Notes: generated by a model from the letters alone, not told the origin. DNA of 7,684 nucleotides from Haliea sp041746975 (GCA_041746975.1 JBGTGB010000085.1:1-7684); one strand, 5' to 3'. Counted from the first letter of the stretch, positions 1 to 6,266 are shown. A program made the numbers and translations.

Positions 1-336
1 GAGGGTGGCGATCTCCTCGTCCACGTTCTCCGTGTTGATACTGAAATCCGCGGGCTCGGGCAGCAGGTAGTCGATCTCCTGCAAGAAGGCCTTGTAGGCG
101 GCGCGGTCGTAGTCGGGGCCGGGGTTGGCGCGGTGCCAGGCATCTATCTGCGCCTGGATCCTGTCACGTCTGGCCAGCAGTTCCCGGTTGCGGGGGGCGA
201 GTTCGCGGACGATGGCATCCAGGCCGGCCCAGAATTGTGCCACCGACACGCCGGTGCCTGGGGCGATGTGCTCTTCCAGCAGGGTATGCAATTCGGCGGC
301 GACCTGCAGGCCGCCTTCGGTGATGCGCTCGGTCAT
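1..336 (-). CDS. glcB: Malate synthase G, N-terminal part (cut by window start)
   Basis: Malate synthase G condenses glyoxylate with acetyl-CoA to give malate, in the cytoplasm, as part of the glyoxylate cycle or glycolate use. Only the first 112 residues are present, and the frame is open to base 1. The translation begins MTERITEGGLQVAAELH and contains PGTGVSVAQFWAGLD (about residues 27-41), ELAPRNRELLARRD, AYKAFLQEIDYLLPEP and NTENVDEEIA. This closely matches the remembered N-terminus of Pseudomonas and E. coli GlcB, which has about 720 residues. The catalytic TIM barrel lies outside the window. The ATG at 336-334 is preceded by TGAGGA about six bases upstream, a good ribosome site. A sigma-70-like promoter lies at 393-421, so the gene may be transcribed apart from the upstream lysR gene on the same strand. 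Family assignment is firm; regulation is inferred. Confidence 0.93.
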   Translation of the reverse strand, partial: MTERITEGGLQVAAELHTLLEEHIAPGTGVSVAQFWAGLDAIVRELAPRNRELLARRDRIQAQIDAWHRANPGPDYDRAAYKAFLQEIDYLLPEPADFSINTENVDEEIATL

Positions 337-392
337 GGTCGGTCCTCATGCCAAAAGCGATAGTCTACGGGCTCGCCTCCAGATTTAGCCAA

Positions 393-421
393 TTTATCGT
401 TTTTATCGCGGCCATTCTCAA
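393..421 (-). promoter_or_regulatory. Candidate sigma-70 promoter for glcB
   Basis: Read on the minus strand, TTGAGA (421-416, five of six to TTGACA) is followed by a 17-bp spacer and GATAAA (398-393, four of six to TATAAT). The start point would be near 386, giving a leader of about 50 bases before the glcB ATG. It sits in the 101-bp gap between the lysR stop and the glcB start, which otherwise holds no gene. Judged by eye only. Confidence 0.45.
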
Positions 422-430
422 CCTGAATGG
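412..430. repeat. Perfect 6-bp inverted repeat over the glcB -35 region
   Basis: CCATTC (412-417) and GAATGG (425-430) form perfect arms around a 7-base loop. It lies just after the lysR stop codon and covers the proposed glcB -35 hexamer. No T-run follows on either strand, so a classic terminator is not supported. It could be a weak hairpin ending lysR mRNA, an operator, or chance. Confidence 0.3.
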
Positions 431-437
431 GGTGGGC

Positions 438-1394
438 TCAGGGCAGGGGCGGCTGGTTGTCCAGTTCCCGCGCGGTGTCGGCGATCAGCTTGCGCAGCCA
501 GCGGTTGGCGGGATTGTGCTGCAGCAGGGGGCTCCAGGCCATTTTCAGCTGCAGCGGCGGGATCACCAGCGGCGGTTCCCGCAACACCACCCGCGGGTTG
601 TTGCGCTTGAGCAGGGCGGCCCGGGTGGGCAGGGTGACGATCAGGTCATTCTGCTCCGCCAGGGTCATGGCGGCCTGGTAGTGGCGGGTAAACACGCGGA
701 TCTGCCGTTTCTTGCCGATCTTCGCCAGCGCCGCGTCCACCCAGCCCAGGCGCTGGACATCGTCCGGGTCGACGCCGACGCCGACACCCATGCCGGTCTT
801 GCTCACCCAGATATGCTTGGCCTGCAGGTAGTTCTCCAGGGTGAAATCTTCCAGTACCGGATTTTCCGGGCTCAGCAGGCAGGAGAAGCTGTCGTTCCAG
901 AGGTGGATCTGGTGAAAGGACTGAGGCATGGAATCAAAGCGGTTGATCACCATGTCCACCTTGCCGCGCTCGACGTCGAGGAAGCTGACATCTGACGGGG
1001 TCATGATATCCAGGGTGAGGCCGGGAGCCTGCACCCGCAGCTTGCCCAGCACCGATGGCAGCAGGGTGGACTCGGCGTAATCGCTGGCCATGATGCGGAA
1101 CACCCGCGAGGCCTGTTCCGGTTCGAAGGCGGTGCGCGGTTGCACGGCATGTTCGATATTCATCAGCACGTCGCGCACCAGTGGCTCCAGTTCCAGCGCG
1201 CGTTCGGTGGGAGTCATGCCGTCGGAGGTGCGCACCAGCAGGGGGTCGTCGAACAGGGTCCGCAGCCGGCGCAGGCCGTTGCTCATGGCGGGCTGGGACA
1301 AATTCAACTGCTGCGCGGCCTGGGTGACGTTGCGTTCCCGCAGCAGGGCATCCAGGTAGACCAGCAGATTGAGGTCGATGCGGTTCAGTTGCAC
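438..1394 (-). CDS. LysR-type transcriptional regulator
   Basis: DNA-binding regulator of the LysR family, about 318 residues, the usual length. The N-terminal winged helix-turn-helix covers about residues 6-65, with LNRIDLNLLVYLDALL, then NVTQAAQQLNLSQPAMSNGL as the recognition unit and LFDDPLLVR in the wing. The remainder is a periplasmic-binding-protein-like effector domain containing RVFRIMASDYAE, SKTGMGVGVGVDPDDVQRLGW and RVFTRHYQAAMTLAEQNDL. The style is that of the NodD/LeuO-like branch. No effector can be named. No ATG fits the start: an in-frame TAG (1406-1404) lies just upstream, leaving TTG at 1400 or GTG at 1394. GTG was chosen because AGG lies eight bases before it but only two before the TTG. 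The gene diverges from the acyl-CoA dehydrogenase operon, which LysR proteins often control together with themselves; that target is inferred. glcB, next on the same strand, is a second possible target. Confidence 0.9.
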   Translation of the reverse strand: MQLNRIDLNLLVYLDALLRERNVTQAAQQLNLSQPAMSNGLRRLRTLFDDPLLVRTSDGMTPTERALELEPLVRDVLMNIEHAVQPRTAFEPEQASRVFRIMASDYAESTLLPSVLGKLRVQAPGLTLDIMTPSDVSFLDVERGKVDMVINRFDSMPQSFHQIHLWNDSFSCLLSPENPVLEDFTLENYLQAKHIWVSKTGMGVGVGVDPDDVQRLGWVDAALAKIGKKRQIRVFTRHYQAAMTLAEQNDLIVTLPTRAALLKRNNPRVVLREPPLVIPPLQLKMAWSPLLQHNPANRWLRKLIADTARELDNQPPLP

Positions 1395-1441
1395 GGGCAA
1401 GGCCTATTCATGGGGTAAATGGCGGGGATGATGGTAATAGA

Positions 1442-1471
1442 TTGGGCAAATTATACGCAGATCGCTAAAAT
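1442..1471 (+). promoter_or_regulatory. Candidate sigma-70 promoter for the acyl-CoA dehydrogenase operon
   Basis: TTGGGC (1442-1447, three of six), an 18-bp spacer, and TAAAAT (1466-1471, five of six). Transcription would start near 1478, about 36 bases before the ATG at 1514. The weak -35 box would fit an activator-dependent promoter, and a LysR gene diverges from it. It overlaps the lysR promoter on the other strand. Confidence 0.45.
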
Positions 1472-1477
1472 TACCAA
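1450..1477 (-). promoter_or_regulatory. Candidate sigma-70 promoter for the lysR gene
   Basis: On the minus strand, TTGGTA (1477-1472, four of six), a 16-bp spacer and a perfect TATAAT (1455-1450). The start point would be near 1443, with a leader of about 49 bases. The -10 box lies between the -35 and -10 of the opposing dehydrogenase promoter, so both promoters cannot easily be occupied at once. Confidence 0.55.
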
Positions 1478-1513
1478 GTTGAGCATTGATGTGATAACGA
1501 GGACCACAAACTG

Positions 1514-3283
1514 ATGAGCACCTACCGCGCCCCCGTCGAAGACATGACCTTCCTCATCGAGGAACTGCTGGATGTGGGCGGTACCCTGGGCGCGCTGCCG
1601 GCCTTTGCCGAGCTCGGCCTCGGTTCCGAGCTGACCTCCGCGCTGCTCGACGAGGCTGCCAAACTCGCCGGCGGAGTGTTGGCACCTTTGCGCCGAGCAG
1701 GGGACGAGCAGCCCGCGACCTGCGCCGACGGCGCCATCACCCTCACTCCGGGCTACGGCGATGCCCTGCAGCAGCTCGGTGCAGGCGGCTGGATGGGAAT
1801 TTCCTCAGACCCGGAGTACGGCGGCCAGGGCCTGCCGGAACTCTACGCCACCGCCGCCTGTGAAATGTGGAACAGCGCCAACCTGGCCTTTGGCCTGGCG
1901 CCCATGCTCAGCAGCGGCGCCGCGCTGGCCATCCACGCCCACGGCACCGAGGAGCAGAAGCAGCTCTACCTGCCGAAGATGCACGCGGGGCAATGGGCCG
2001 GCACTATGAACCTGACCGAGTCTGGCGCCGGCTCCGACCTCGGAGTCATGAAAACCCGCGCCCTTCCCGATGGCAATAACTACCGCATCCACGGTCAGAA
2101 GATCTACATTACCTGGGGCGACCACGACGCCACCGACAACATCATTCACCTGGTGCTGGCCAAGCTGCCGGATGCCCCCGAGGGCAGTCGCGGTATCTCC
2201 CTGTTCCTGGTGCCCAAGTTCCTGGTCAACGCCGATGGCAGCCTGGGCGAACGCAACGACGTCTACCCGGTCTCTACCGAACACAAGCTTGGCATTCACG
2301 GCAGCCCTACCTGCGTGATGGCCTTTGGTGACGGGGAAGGTGCTGTAGGCTATCTGGTCGGGGAGGAGAACCGCGGACTCGCCTGCATGTTCACCATGAT
2401 GAATGAGGCTCGCCTGAAAGTGGGCGTGCAGGGCCTGGGCGCTGCCGAGGGTGCTTACCAGAAGGCGGTCGCCTATGCCCGCGAGCGGGTCCAGGGCGGC
2501 GTGGCCATCATCGAACACCCGGATGTGCGGCGCATGCTGCTGACCATGAAATCCCTGATCGAGGCCATGCGCGCATTTGTCTACACCGAGGCGGTGACCA
2601 TGGACCTCGCCCACCGCGGGCCGGAGGAAGACCGTGCCGGGCAGCAGTTTCGCATCGACCTGATGATCCCGATCATCAAGGGCTGGCTTACGGAAGTGGG
2701 GCAGGAGCTGACTTCCCTGGGGGTGCAGGTCCACGGTGGTATGGGTTACATCGAAGAGACCGGCGCCGCCCAATATCTGCGGGATGTGCGCATCACGTCG
2801 ATATACGAGGGCACCAACGGCATCCAGGCGGCGGATCTGGTCAGCCGCAAGTTGGAGCGCGACCAGGGCGGCGCCATGCGCGATGCGCTGGCACAAGTTG
2901 CCGATACAGTGGCAAAGTTAAAGCAACACGAGGCGGGCGATCTGCAGCAGATTGGCGCCGGCCTGGAGCGCGCTCTGGCCGGCACCGAGGAAGCCACCAG
3001 CCAGGTGCTGGCAGCATTGTCGGCAGACCCGGCCGTAGCTCTCGGCGGCTCGTTCGACTACCTGATGCAGTGCGGCTACCTGTTCGGCGGCTGGCAGCTG
3101 GCACGCTCGGCGCTGCTGGCCAGTGACCGGCTGGCGGCGGGTGAGGACAACGATTTCTACCGGCGCAAGATCGCGACAGCGCGCTTCTACGCAGAACAGA
3201 TTTTACCTCGCTGCGCCGCCCACGCCGGTGCCATCACTACCGCGGCGGGGGCCCTCAACAGCTACCCGGGCGATTGGCTGTAG
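1514..3283 (+). CDS. Acyl-CoA dehydrogenase, large DmdC/FadE type
   Basis: FAD flavoenzyme that oxidises an acyl-CoA to the trans-2-enoyl-CoA. It has 589 residues, the roughly 590-600 of the enlarged bacterial class with extra N- and C-terminal domains. Visible regions are the N-terminal segment YRAPVEDMTFLIEELL (4-19), the alpha domain, the middle-domain signature MNLTESGAGSDLG (165-177), the FAD/tetramer segment QVHGGMGYIEETGAAQYLRD (405-424), and RITSIYEGTNGIQ, whose E432 aligns with the catalytic glutamate of DmdC. A C-terminal extension runs from about 450 to 589. The loop after YARERVQGG (321-329) is shorter than the proline-rich loop recalled in relatives. GAGGA lies ten bases before the ATG. 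DmdC acts on 3-methylmercaptopropionyl-CoA, but this fold also serves medium and long fatty acyl-CoAs, and no dmdB or dmdD is in view, so the substrate is left open. rraA follows after 10 bp, so co-transcription is likely. Confidence 0.93.
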   Translation: MSTYRAPVEDMTFLIEELLDVGGTLGALPAFAELGLGSELTSALLDEAAKLAGGVLAPLRRAGDEQPATCADGAITLTPGYGDALQQLGAGGWMGISSDPEYGGQGLPELYATAACEMWNSANLAFGLAPMLSSGAALAIHAHGTEEQKQLYLPKMHAGQWAGTMNLTESGAGSDLGVMKTRALPDGNNYRIHGQKIYITWGDHDATDNIIHLVLAKLPDAPEGSRGISLFLVPKFLVNADGSLGERNDVYPVSTEHKLGIHGSPTCVMAFGDGEGAVGYLVGEENRGLACMFTMMNEARLKVGVQGLGAAEGAYQKAVAYARERVQGGVAIIEHPDVRRMLLTMKSLIEAMRAFVYTEAVTMDLAHRGPEEDRAGQQFRIDLMIPIIKGWLTEVGQELTSLGVQVHGGMGYIEETGAAQYLRDVRITSIYEGTNGIQAADLVSRKLERDQGGAMRDALAQVADTVAKLKQHEAGDLQQIGAGLERALAGTEEATSQVLAALSADPAVALGGSFDYLMQCGYLFGGWQLARSALLASDRLAAGEDNDFYRRKIATARFYAEQILPRCAAHAGAITTAAGALNSYPGDWL

Positions 3284-3293
3284 GGGACCAGTG

Positions 3294-3773
3294 ATGCCTT
3301 CGATTTCCACACCCGACCTGACCGATGCCGCGTCGGATGCCGCAGTCATCGAGCTGCAGTTTCGCAACTTCGGCGCCCATCCCCGGTTCGCCGGCCAGGT
3401 AGTCACTATCAAATGTCATGAGGACAACTCGCTGGTAAAGGCGTGCGTGAGCGAGCCCGGTGAGGGCAGGGTAATCGTGGTCGACGGCGGTGGTTCGCTG
3501 CGCCGCGCGCTGTTGGGCGACATGCTGGCGCAAGAGGCTGCGCGCAATGGTTGGGCCGGGCTGGTGATCAACGGCGCGGTGCGTGATGTGGACGAGATTG
3601 CCGCGACTGCGCTTGGGGTAAAGGCACTTGGCGCGACGCCCTTAAAAACCGAGAAGCGCGGTGAAGGCCAGCGCGATATCGTGTTGCAGATCGGCGGCGC
3701 CCGCGTAGCCCCGGGGGATTACCTGTACGCTGACAACAACGGCGTGATTGTCAGTGCCCGGGAGCTGCCGTAA
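3294..3773 (+). CDS. rraA: RraA family protein (RNase E activity regulator / aldolase-like)
   Basis: 159 residues, against about 161 in E. coli RraA, which binds RNase E and damps mRNA decay in the cytoplasm. Recognisable blocks are TPDLTDAA (6-13), LQFRNFGAHPRFAGQVVTIK (21-40), HEDNSLVK, VVDGGGSLRRALLGDMLA (62-79), NGAVRDVDE (93-101) and GDYLYADNNGVIVS (141-154). The related HMG aldolase/oxaloacetate decarboxylase enzymes use a D-X20-R-D-X2-E/D motif, which is intact here as D76, R97, D98 and E101. E. coli RraA, as remembered, has RQ in place of RD. Enzyme activity is therefore possible but unproven. The start is the ATG at 3294, with AGGGG seven bases upstream; the open frame extends to 3123, but that part lies inside the dehydrogenase gene. 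The 10-bp gap to the dehydrogenase suggests one transcript. The N-terminal TDAASDAA differs from the usual CDAY-type sequence of close relatives. Confidence 0.9.
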   Translation: MPSISTPDLTDAASDAAVIELQFRNFGAHPRFAGQVVTIKCHEDNSLVKACVSEPGEGRVIVVDGGGSLRRALLGDMLAQEAARNGWAGLVINGAVRDVDEIAATALGVKALGATPLKTEKRGEGQRDIVLQIGGARVAPGDYLYADNNGVIVSARELP

Positions 3774-3791
3774 CTGCTGCTAGTCCAGCAG
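3774..3791. repeat. Inverted repeat at the rraA/nadC convergent junction
   Basis: CTGCTG (3774-3779) and CAGCAG (3786-3791) are perfect 6-bp arms with a 6-base loop containing the nadC stop codon. It begins immediately after the rraA stop. Placed exactly where two convergent genes meet, it could act on both transcripts, but neither strand has a T-run, so a classic bidirectional terminator is not established. Confidence 0.35.
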
Positions 3792-4616
3792 ACGCAGGGA
3801 CAAGTCCAGCGCCTTGCTGTCCTTGGTGAGCGCACCGATGGAGATATAGTCGACGCCGGTGTCCGCCACGTCGCGCAGGTTATCGCCGGTGATGTTCCCC
3901 GACGCTTCCAGTTCCAGGCGCCCGGCCACCAGCGCTACCGCCTGGCGCATGTCCTGCAGGCTGAAGTTGTCCAGCATCACCCGGTCGGCCCCCGCGCTGA
4001 CTGCCTGCTCCAGTTCCTCCAGGTTTTCCACTTCGACTTCCACCGGCTTGCCCGGCGCCTGGGTCCGCGCCTGGTTCACCGCGGCGGCAATCCCGCCGCA
4101 GGCGCTGATGTGGTTCTCCTTGATCAGGAAAGCGTCATACAGGCCCATGCGGTGGTTGTGACAGCCGCCGCAGCGTACCGCATACTTCTGCGCCTTGCGC
4201 AGGCCGGGTATGGTCTTGCGCGTATCCAGCAGGCGCACGCCGGTACCGGCCACCATGGCGGCATACTGACCGCAGCGGGTCGCGGTGCCGGAAAGCAGCT
4301 GCAGAAAATTCAGTGCCGTGCGTTCGGCGGTGAGCAGGGAGCGGGCAGGGCCGTGCGCGGTGAACAGCGTGCTGTTCGCGATGATGTGTTCTCCGTCTTC
4401 GGCGCACCAATCCAGAGTCACGCTGGGGTCGACCTGCTGGAAGACCGCGTCCACCCAGGCGCGGCCGCAGAGGATGCCGTCCTCGCGGGTGATCACCCGG
4501 GCGCTGGCGCGGGTAGCCTCGGGAATGAGGGCGGCGGTGATGTCGCCACTGCCAATGTCCTCCGCCAGCGCGGCGCGCACGTTGTCCTGAATGTCGGTGT
4601 CGGTGAGCGCGGGCAT
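3780..4616 (-). CDS. nadC: Nicotinate-nucleotide pyrophosphorylase (carboxylating)
   Basis: Quinolinate phosphoribosyltransferase converts quinolinate and PRPP to nicotinate mononucleotide, CO2 and pyrophosphate in de novo NAD synthesis. It has 278 residues, a normal length. The N-terminal sandwich domain includes AEDIGSGDITAALIPE (18-33) and VITREDGILCG. The barrel carries the active-site residues: ERTALNFLQLLSG (98-110), DTRKTIPGLR (131-140, with R133 and K134), CGGCHNHRMGLYDAFLIKENH (149-169, with H155, R156 and K166), VEVEVENLEE (192-201), MLDNF (214-218, with D216) and SGNI (239-242). All expected catalytic and binding residues are present, so the enzyme should be active. The ATG at 4616 has AGGA 11 bases upstream, a slightly long spacing. 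The gene diverges from ampD; their promoters appear to overlap. Its stop is 6 bp from the convergent rraA stop. Confidence 0.97.
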   Translation of the reverse strand: MPALTDTDIQDNVRAALAEDIGSGDITAALIPEATRASARVITREDGILCGRAWVDAVFQQVDPSVTLDWCAEDGEHIIANSTLFTAHGPARSLLTAERTALNFLQLLSGTATRCGQYAAMVAGTGVRLLDTRKTIPGLRKAQKYAVRCGGCHNHRMGLYDAFLIKENHISACGGIAAAVNQARTQAPGKPVEVEVENLEELEQAVSAGADRVMLDNFSLQDMRQAVALVAGRLELEASGNITGDNLRDVADTGVDYISIGALTKDSKALDLSLRLLD

Positions 4617-4660
4617 GGGGGTGCGTGTCCTGCTGGTTGCGGCCGGGAGGCGGGTTGGCG

Positions 4661-4689
4661 ATTGTAGCAGCAGTCACGGTCTGCGTTGA
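4661..4689 (-). promoter_or_regulatory. Candidate sigma-70 promoter for nadC
   Basis: On the minus strand, TACAAT (4666-4661) matches five of six -10 bases. With a 17-bp spacer the -35 would be TCAACG (4689-4684), only three of six. The start would be near 4654, leaving a leader of about 38 bases. The weak -35 box overlaps the -35 of the divergent ampD promoter. Confidence 0.4.
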
Positions 4690-4714
4690 GCCCTCGCTGC
4701 TGCTCGTCTATGAT
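4686..4714 (+). promoter_or_regulatory. Candidate sigma-70 promoter for ampD-ampE
   Basis: TTGAGC (4686-4691, four of six), an ideal 17-bp spacer, and TATGAT (4709-4714, five of six). Transcription would begin near 4720, giving a short leader of under 20 bases before the ampD ATG at 4738. Confidence 0.55.
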
Positions 4715-4737
4715 GGCCCTAAACTGATGGGCAGGGC

Positions 4738-5316
4738 ATGCACTACACACTGGGCTACTCACTAGACAAGGGCTGGGTTCGACAGGCGCGGCGCGTGGAC
4801 TCCCCCAACTACGGGCCACGACCCGAGGGCGCAGTGCCGGAGCTGATTGTAATCCACAATATCTCGCTGCCGCCGGGCCGTTTCGGTGGCGACGAAGTGG
4901 AGCAGCTGTTCTGCAACTGTCTGGATTGGAGTGCGGACCCCTATTTTGAGGAAATCCGCGGCCTGGAAGTATCGGCGCACTTTCTGCTGCGGCGCTGCGG
5001 CGAGCTGGTGCAGTTCGTGGCAGTGGATGATCGCGCCTGGCATGCGGGCCTGTCCTGCTGGCGCGGGCGTGACAATTGCAATGATTTCAGTATCGGTATC
5101 GAGCTGGAGGGTAGCGACGAGCTGCCGTACACGGATGCCCAGTACCAGACCCTGGCGGCGCTGACCCGGGCCCTGTTTTCCTACTACCCCGCTCTTCACC
5201 GGGAACACCTGGTGGGGCATGCGGACATCGCCCCGGGCCGCAAGACTGACCCCGGCCCCGCCTTCGACTGGCCGCGCTATCGCGCCAGCCTGGCAGCTGC
5301 AGGAGAGCATGCATGA
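4738..5316 (+). CDS. ampD: 1,6-anhydro-N-acetylmuramyl-L-alanine amidase AmpD
   Basis: Cytoplasmic zinc amidase that cuts the bond between anhydroMurNAc and the stem peptide during peptidoglycan recycling. By removing anhydro-muropeptides it keeps AmpR-controlled beta-lactamase genes off where these exist. It has 192 residues, a normal length, in one amidase_2 domain. Motifs include RRVDSPNYGPRP (18-29), LIVIHNISLPPGRFGG (36-51), VSAHFLLRRCGELVQFV (78-94), WHAGLSCWRGRDNCNDFSIGI (101-121) and GHADIAPGRKTDPGPAFDW (160-178). Zinc ligands H40, H161 and D171, plus E122 and K169, align with H34, H154, D164, E116 and K162 of Citrobacter freundii AmpD, so the active site is complete. The ATG is the only start available, because an in-frame TAA (4720-4722) lies just upstream. 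The ribosome site is weak (GGG about six bases before). The stop overlaps the ampE start as ATGA, so the two are translationally coupled. Confidence 0.97.
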   Translation: MHYTLGYSLDKGWVRQARRVDSPNYGPRPEGAVPELIVIHNISLPPGRFGGDEVEQLFCNCLDWSADPYFEEIRGLEVSAHFLLRRCGELVQFVAVDDRAWHAGLSCWRGRDNCNDFSIGIELEGSDELPYTDAQYQTLAALTRALFSYYPALHREHLVGHADIAPGRKTDPGPAFDWPRYRASLAAAGEHA

Positions 5317-6155
5317 ACTTTCTGGCATTTGTGATAGCACTGGCACTGCGCCAATTGTGGAGCGCTGACGTCTGGCTGCAACGGGATAACTGGTGGCGGG
5401 ACTGGAGTGAGCGCGCCAACAGTTTCGGCCTGCTGCCCTGGGTGCAGCTGCTGCTGACCGTTGGCCTGCCGCTGCTGCTGGCGCTGCTGTTGCTGGATGT
5501 GCTGCGGCCGCTGCTCTTTGGTCTGCTCTGGATTGTCGCTGCGGCAATGATACTGCTGTACGCCTTTGGCCGCGGCGACTTTCATGCCCGCATCGCCCGC
5601 TACTGTGATTTCTGCGAACGGGATAACCGCGAGGGAGCCTGGCTGTATCTGCGCGAGGAGCTGCATGCGGGTGATCCGGCCGAGGTCGACCCTGGCATGG
5701 AGCCCGAACAGCTGCATCAGGAGCTGCAGGCCAGTCTCTACTACGACGGCTACCAGCGCTGGTTCGCGGTGGTGTTCTGGTTTGTGCTGCTGGGGCCAGT
5801 GGCAGCTCTGAGTTATCGCCTGCTGCAGCTTTACCGCGATGCGGAGGGGAATGCTGGGCCGGCAGTGACCCTGCTGTTCCTGCTGGACTGGGTGCCGGTG
5901 CGTCTGCTGCTGGCCACGTTTACCCTGGCGGGAGATTTTGTACGCAGCCGGGACGAGCTGCTGGCTGCACTGTTCGATCCCTGGGCCGACAGCGATATCC
6001 TGCTGCTGGCGGTGGGCGGTGCCGCGGCCGGGACCAGCCCGGAGGCCTCCGCGTCCGGTCAGGCCGCCAAGGACGTGACCGCGCTGTCCGCGCTGCTCAC
6101 CCGCAGCGCTGTGGTCTGGGTGGTGCTGATTGCGATGCTGGCGATCCTCGGCTAG
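5313..6155 (+). CDS. ampE: Regulatory signalling modulator protein AmpE
   Basis: Inner-membrane protein that accompanies AmpD; its exact role in sensing beta-lactam or peptidoglycan stress is not settled. It has 280 residues, against about 284 in E. coli. Hydrophobic segments are a moderately hydrophobic start (1-16), then 41-62, 66-85, 149-171 and a C-terminal one at about 264-279. Between the second pair and 149 lies a polar loop with GRGDFHARIARYCDFCERDN (86-105) and acidic stretches. RWFAVVFWFVLLGPVAALSY (149-168) is the most recognisable AmpE block. A further semi-hydrophobic region, VTLLFLLDWVPVRLLLATFTLAGDF (185-209), matches the AmpE/CobD-type fold. The ATG at 5313 overlaps the ampD stop by four bases and has AGGAG seven bases upstream, inside ampD. 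No terminator is evident after its stop; the next gene on the same strand begins 111 bp later. Confidence 0.93.
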   Translation: MNFLAFVIALALRQLWSADVWLQRDNWWRDWSERANSFGLLPWVQLLLTVGLPLLLALLLLDVLRPLLFGLLWIVAAAMILLYAFGRGDFHARIARYCDFCERDNREGAWLYLREELHAGDPAEVDPGMEPEQLHQELQASLYYDGYQRWFAVVFWFVLLGPVAALSYRLLQLYRDAEGNAGPAVTLLFLLDWVPVRLLLATFTLAGDFVRSRDELLAALFDPWADSDILLLAVGGAAAGTSPEASASGQAAKDVTALSALLTRSAVVWVVLIAMLAILG

Positions 6156-6198
6156 AGGCTGTTGGAGTACTGGCTGACGTCAAATTCGGCCAAAACAG

Positions 6199-6219
6199 GC
6201 AGCGGGCTGGGACCCCTGC
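6199..6219 (+). repeat. Bulged hairpin between ampE and the sigma-54 regulator
   Basis: GCAG (6199-6202) and GGG (6204-6206) can pair with CCC (6213-6215) and CTGC (6216-6219), giving a 7-bp GC-rich stem with one bulged C and a six-base loop. It lies mid-gap in the 111-bp region 6156-6266. No T-run follows, so termination is doubtful. I saw no convincing sigma-70 or sigma-54 promoter in the gap, and the downstream gene may be read from the ampDE promoter. Confidence 0.25.
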
Positions 6220-6266
6220 TAGACTCTGGGTAACGTACGGTTGCCCACAGCAGCACAGGTTTGCCT

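Noticed and set aside
348..995. 215-codon plus-strand frame across the glcB-lysR gap and into lysR
   Set aside because: It is mostly antisense to the lysR effector domain, has a low-complexity Q/H/G/V-rich translation and no convincing ribosome site.
1805..2896. 363-codon open frame on the minus strand within the acyl-CoA dehydrogenase gene
   Set aside because: It lies wholly antisense to a clearly recognised enzyme, resembles no known family, and long antisense frames are expected in high-GC coding DNA.
3123..3293. N-terminal extension of rraA upstream of 3294
   Set aside because: It overlaps the dehydrogenase C-terminus, has no RraA similarity, and a proper ribosome site precedes the ATG at 3294.
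4762..5547. 261-codon minus-strand frame across ampD and ampE
   Set aside because: It is antisense to two well-supported genes, and its translation is alanine/glutamine-rich without family features.
6172..6180. TGACGTCA palindrome in the ampE-regulator gap as an operator
   Set aside because: It is only eight bases, occurs once and has no second copy or promoter beside it; chance is sufficient.
6156..6266. Sigma-54 promoter upstream of the FHA-type regulator
   Set aside because: Several GG dinucleotides were tried, but none has GC ten bases further on in the right context.
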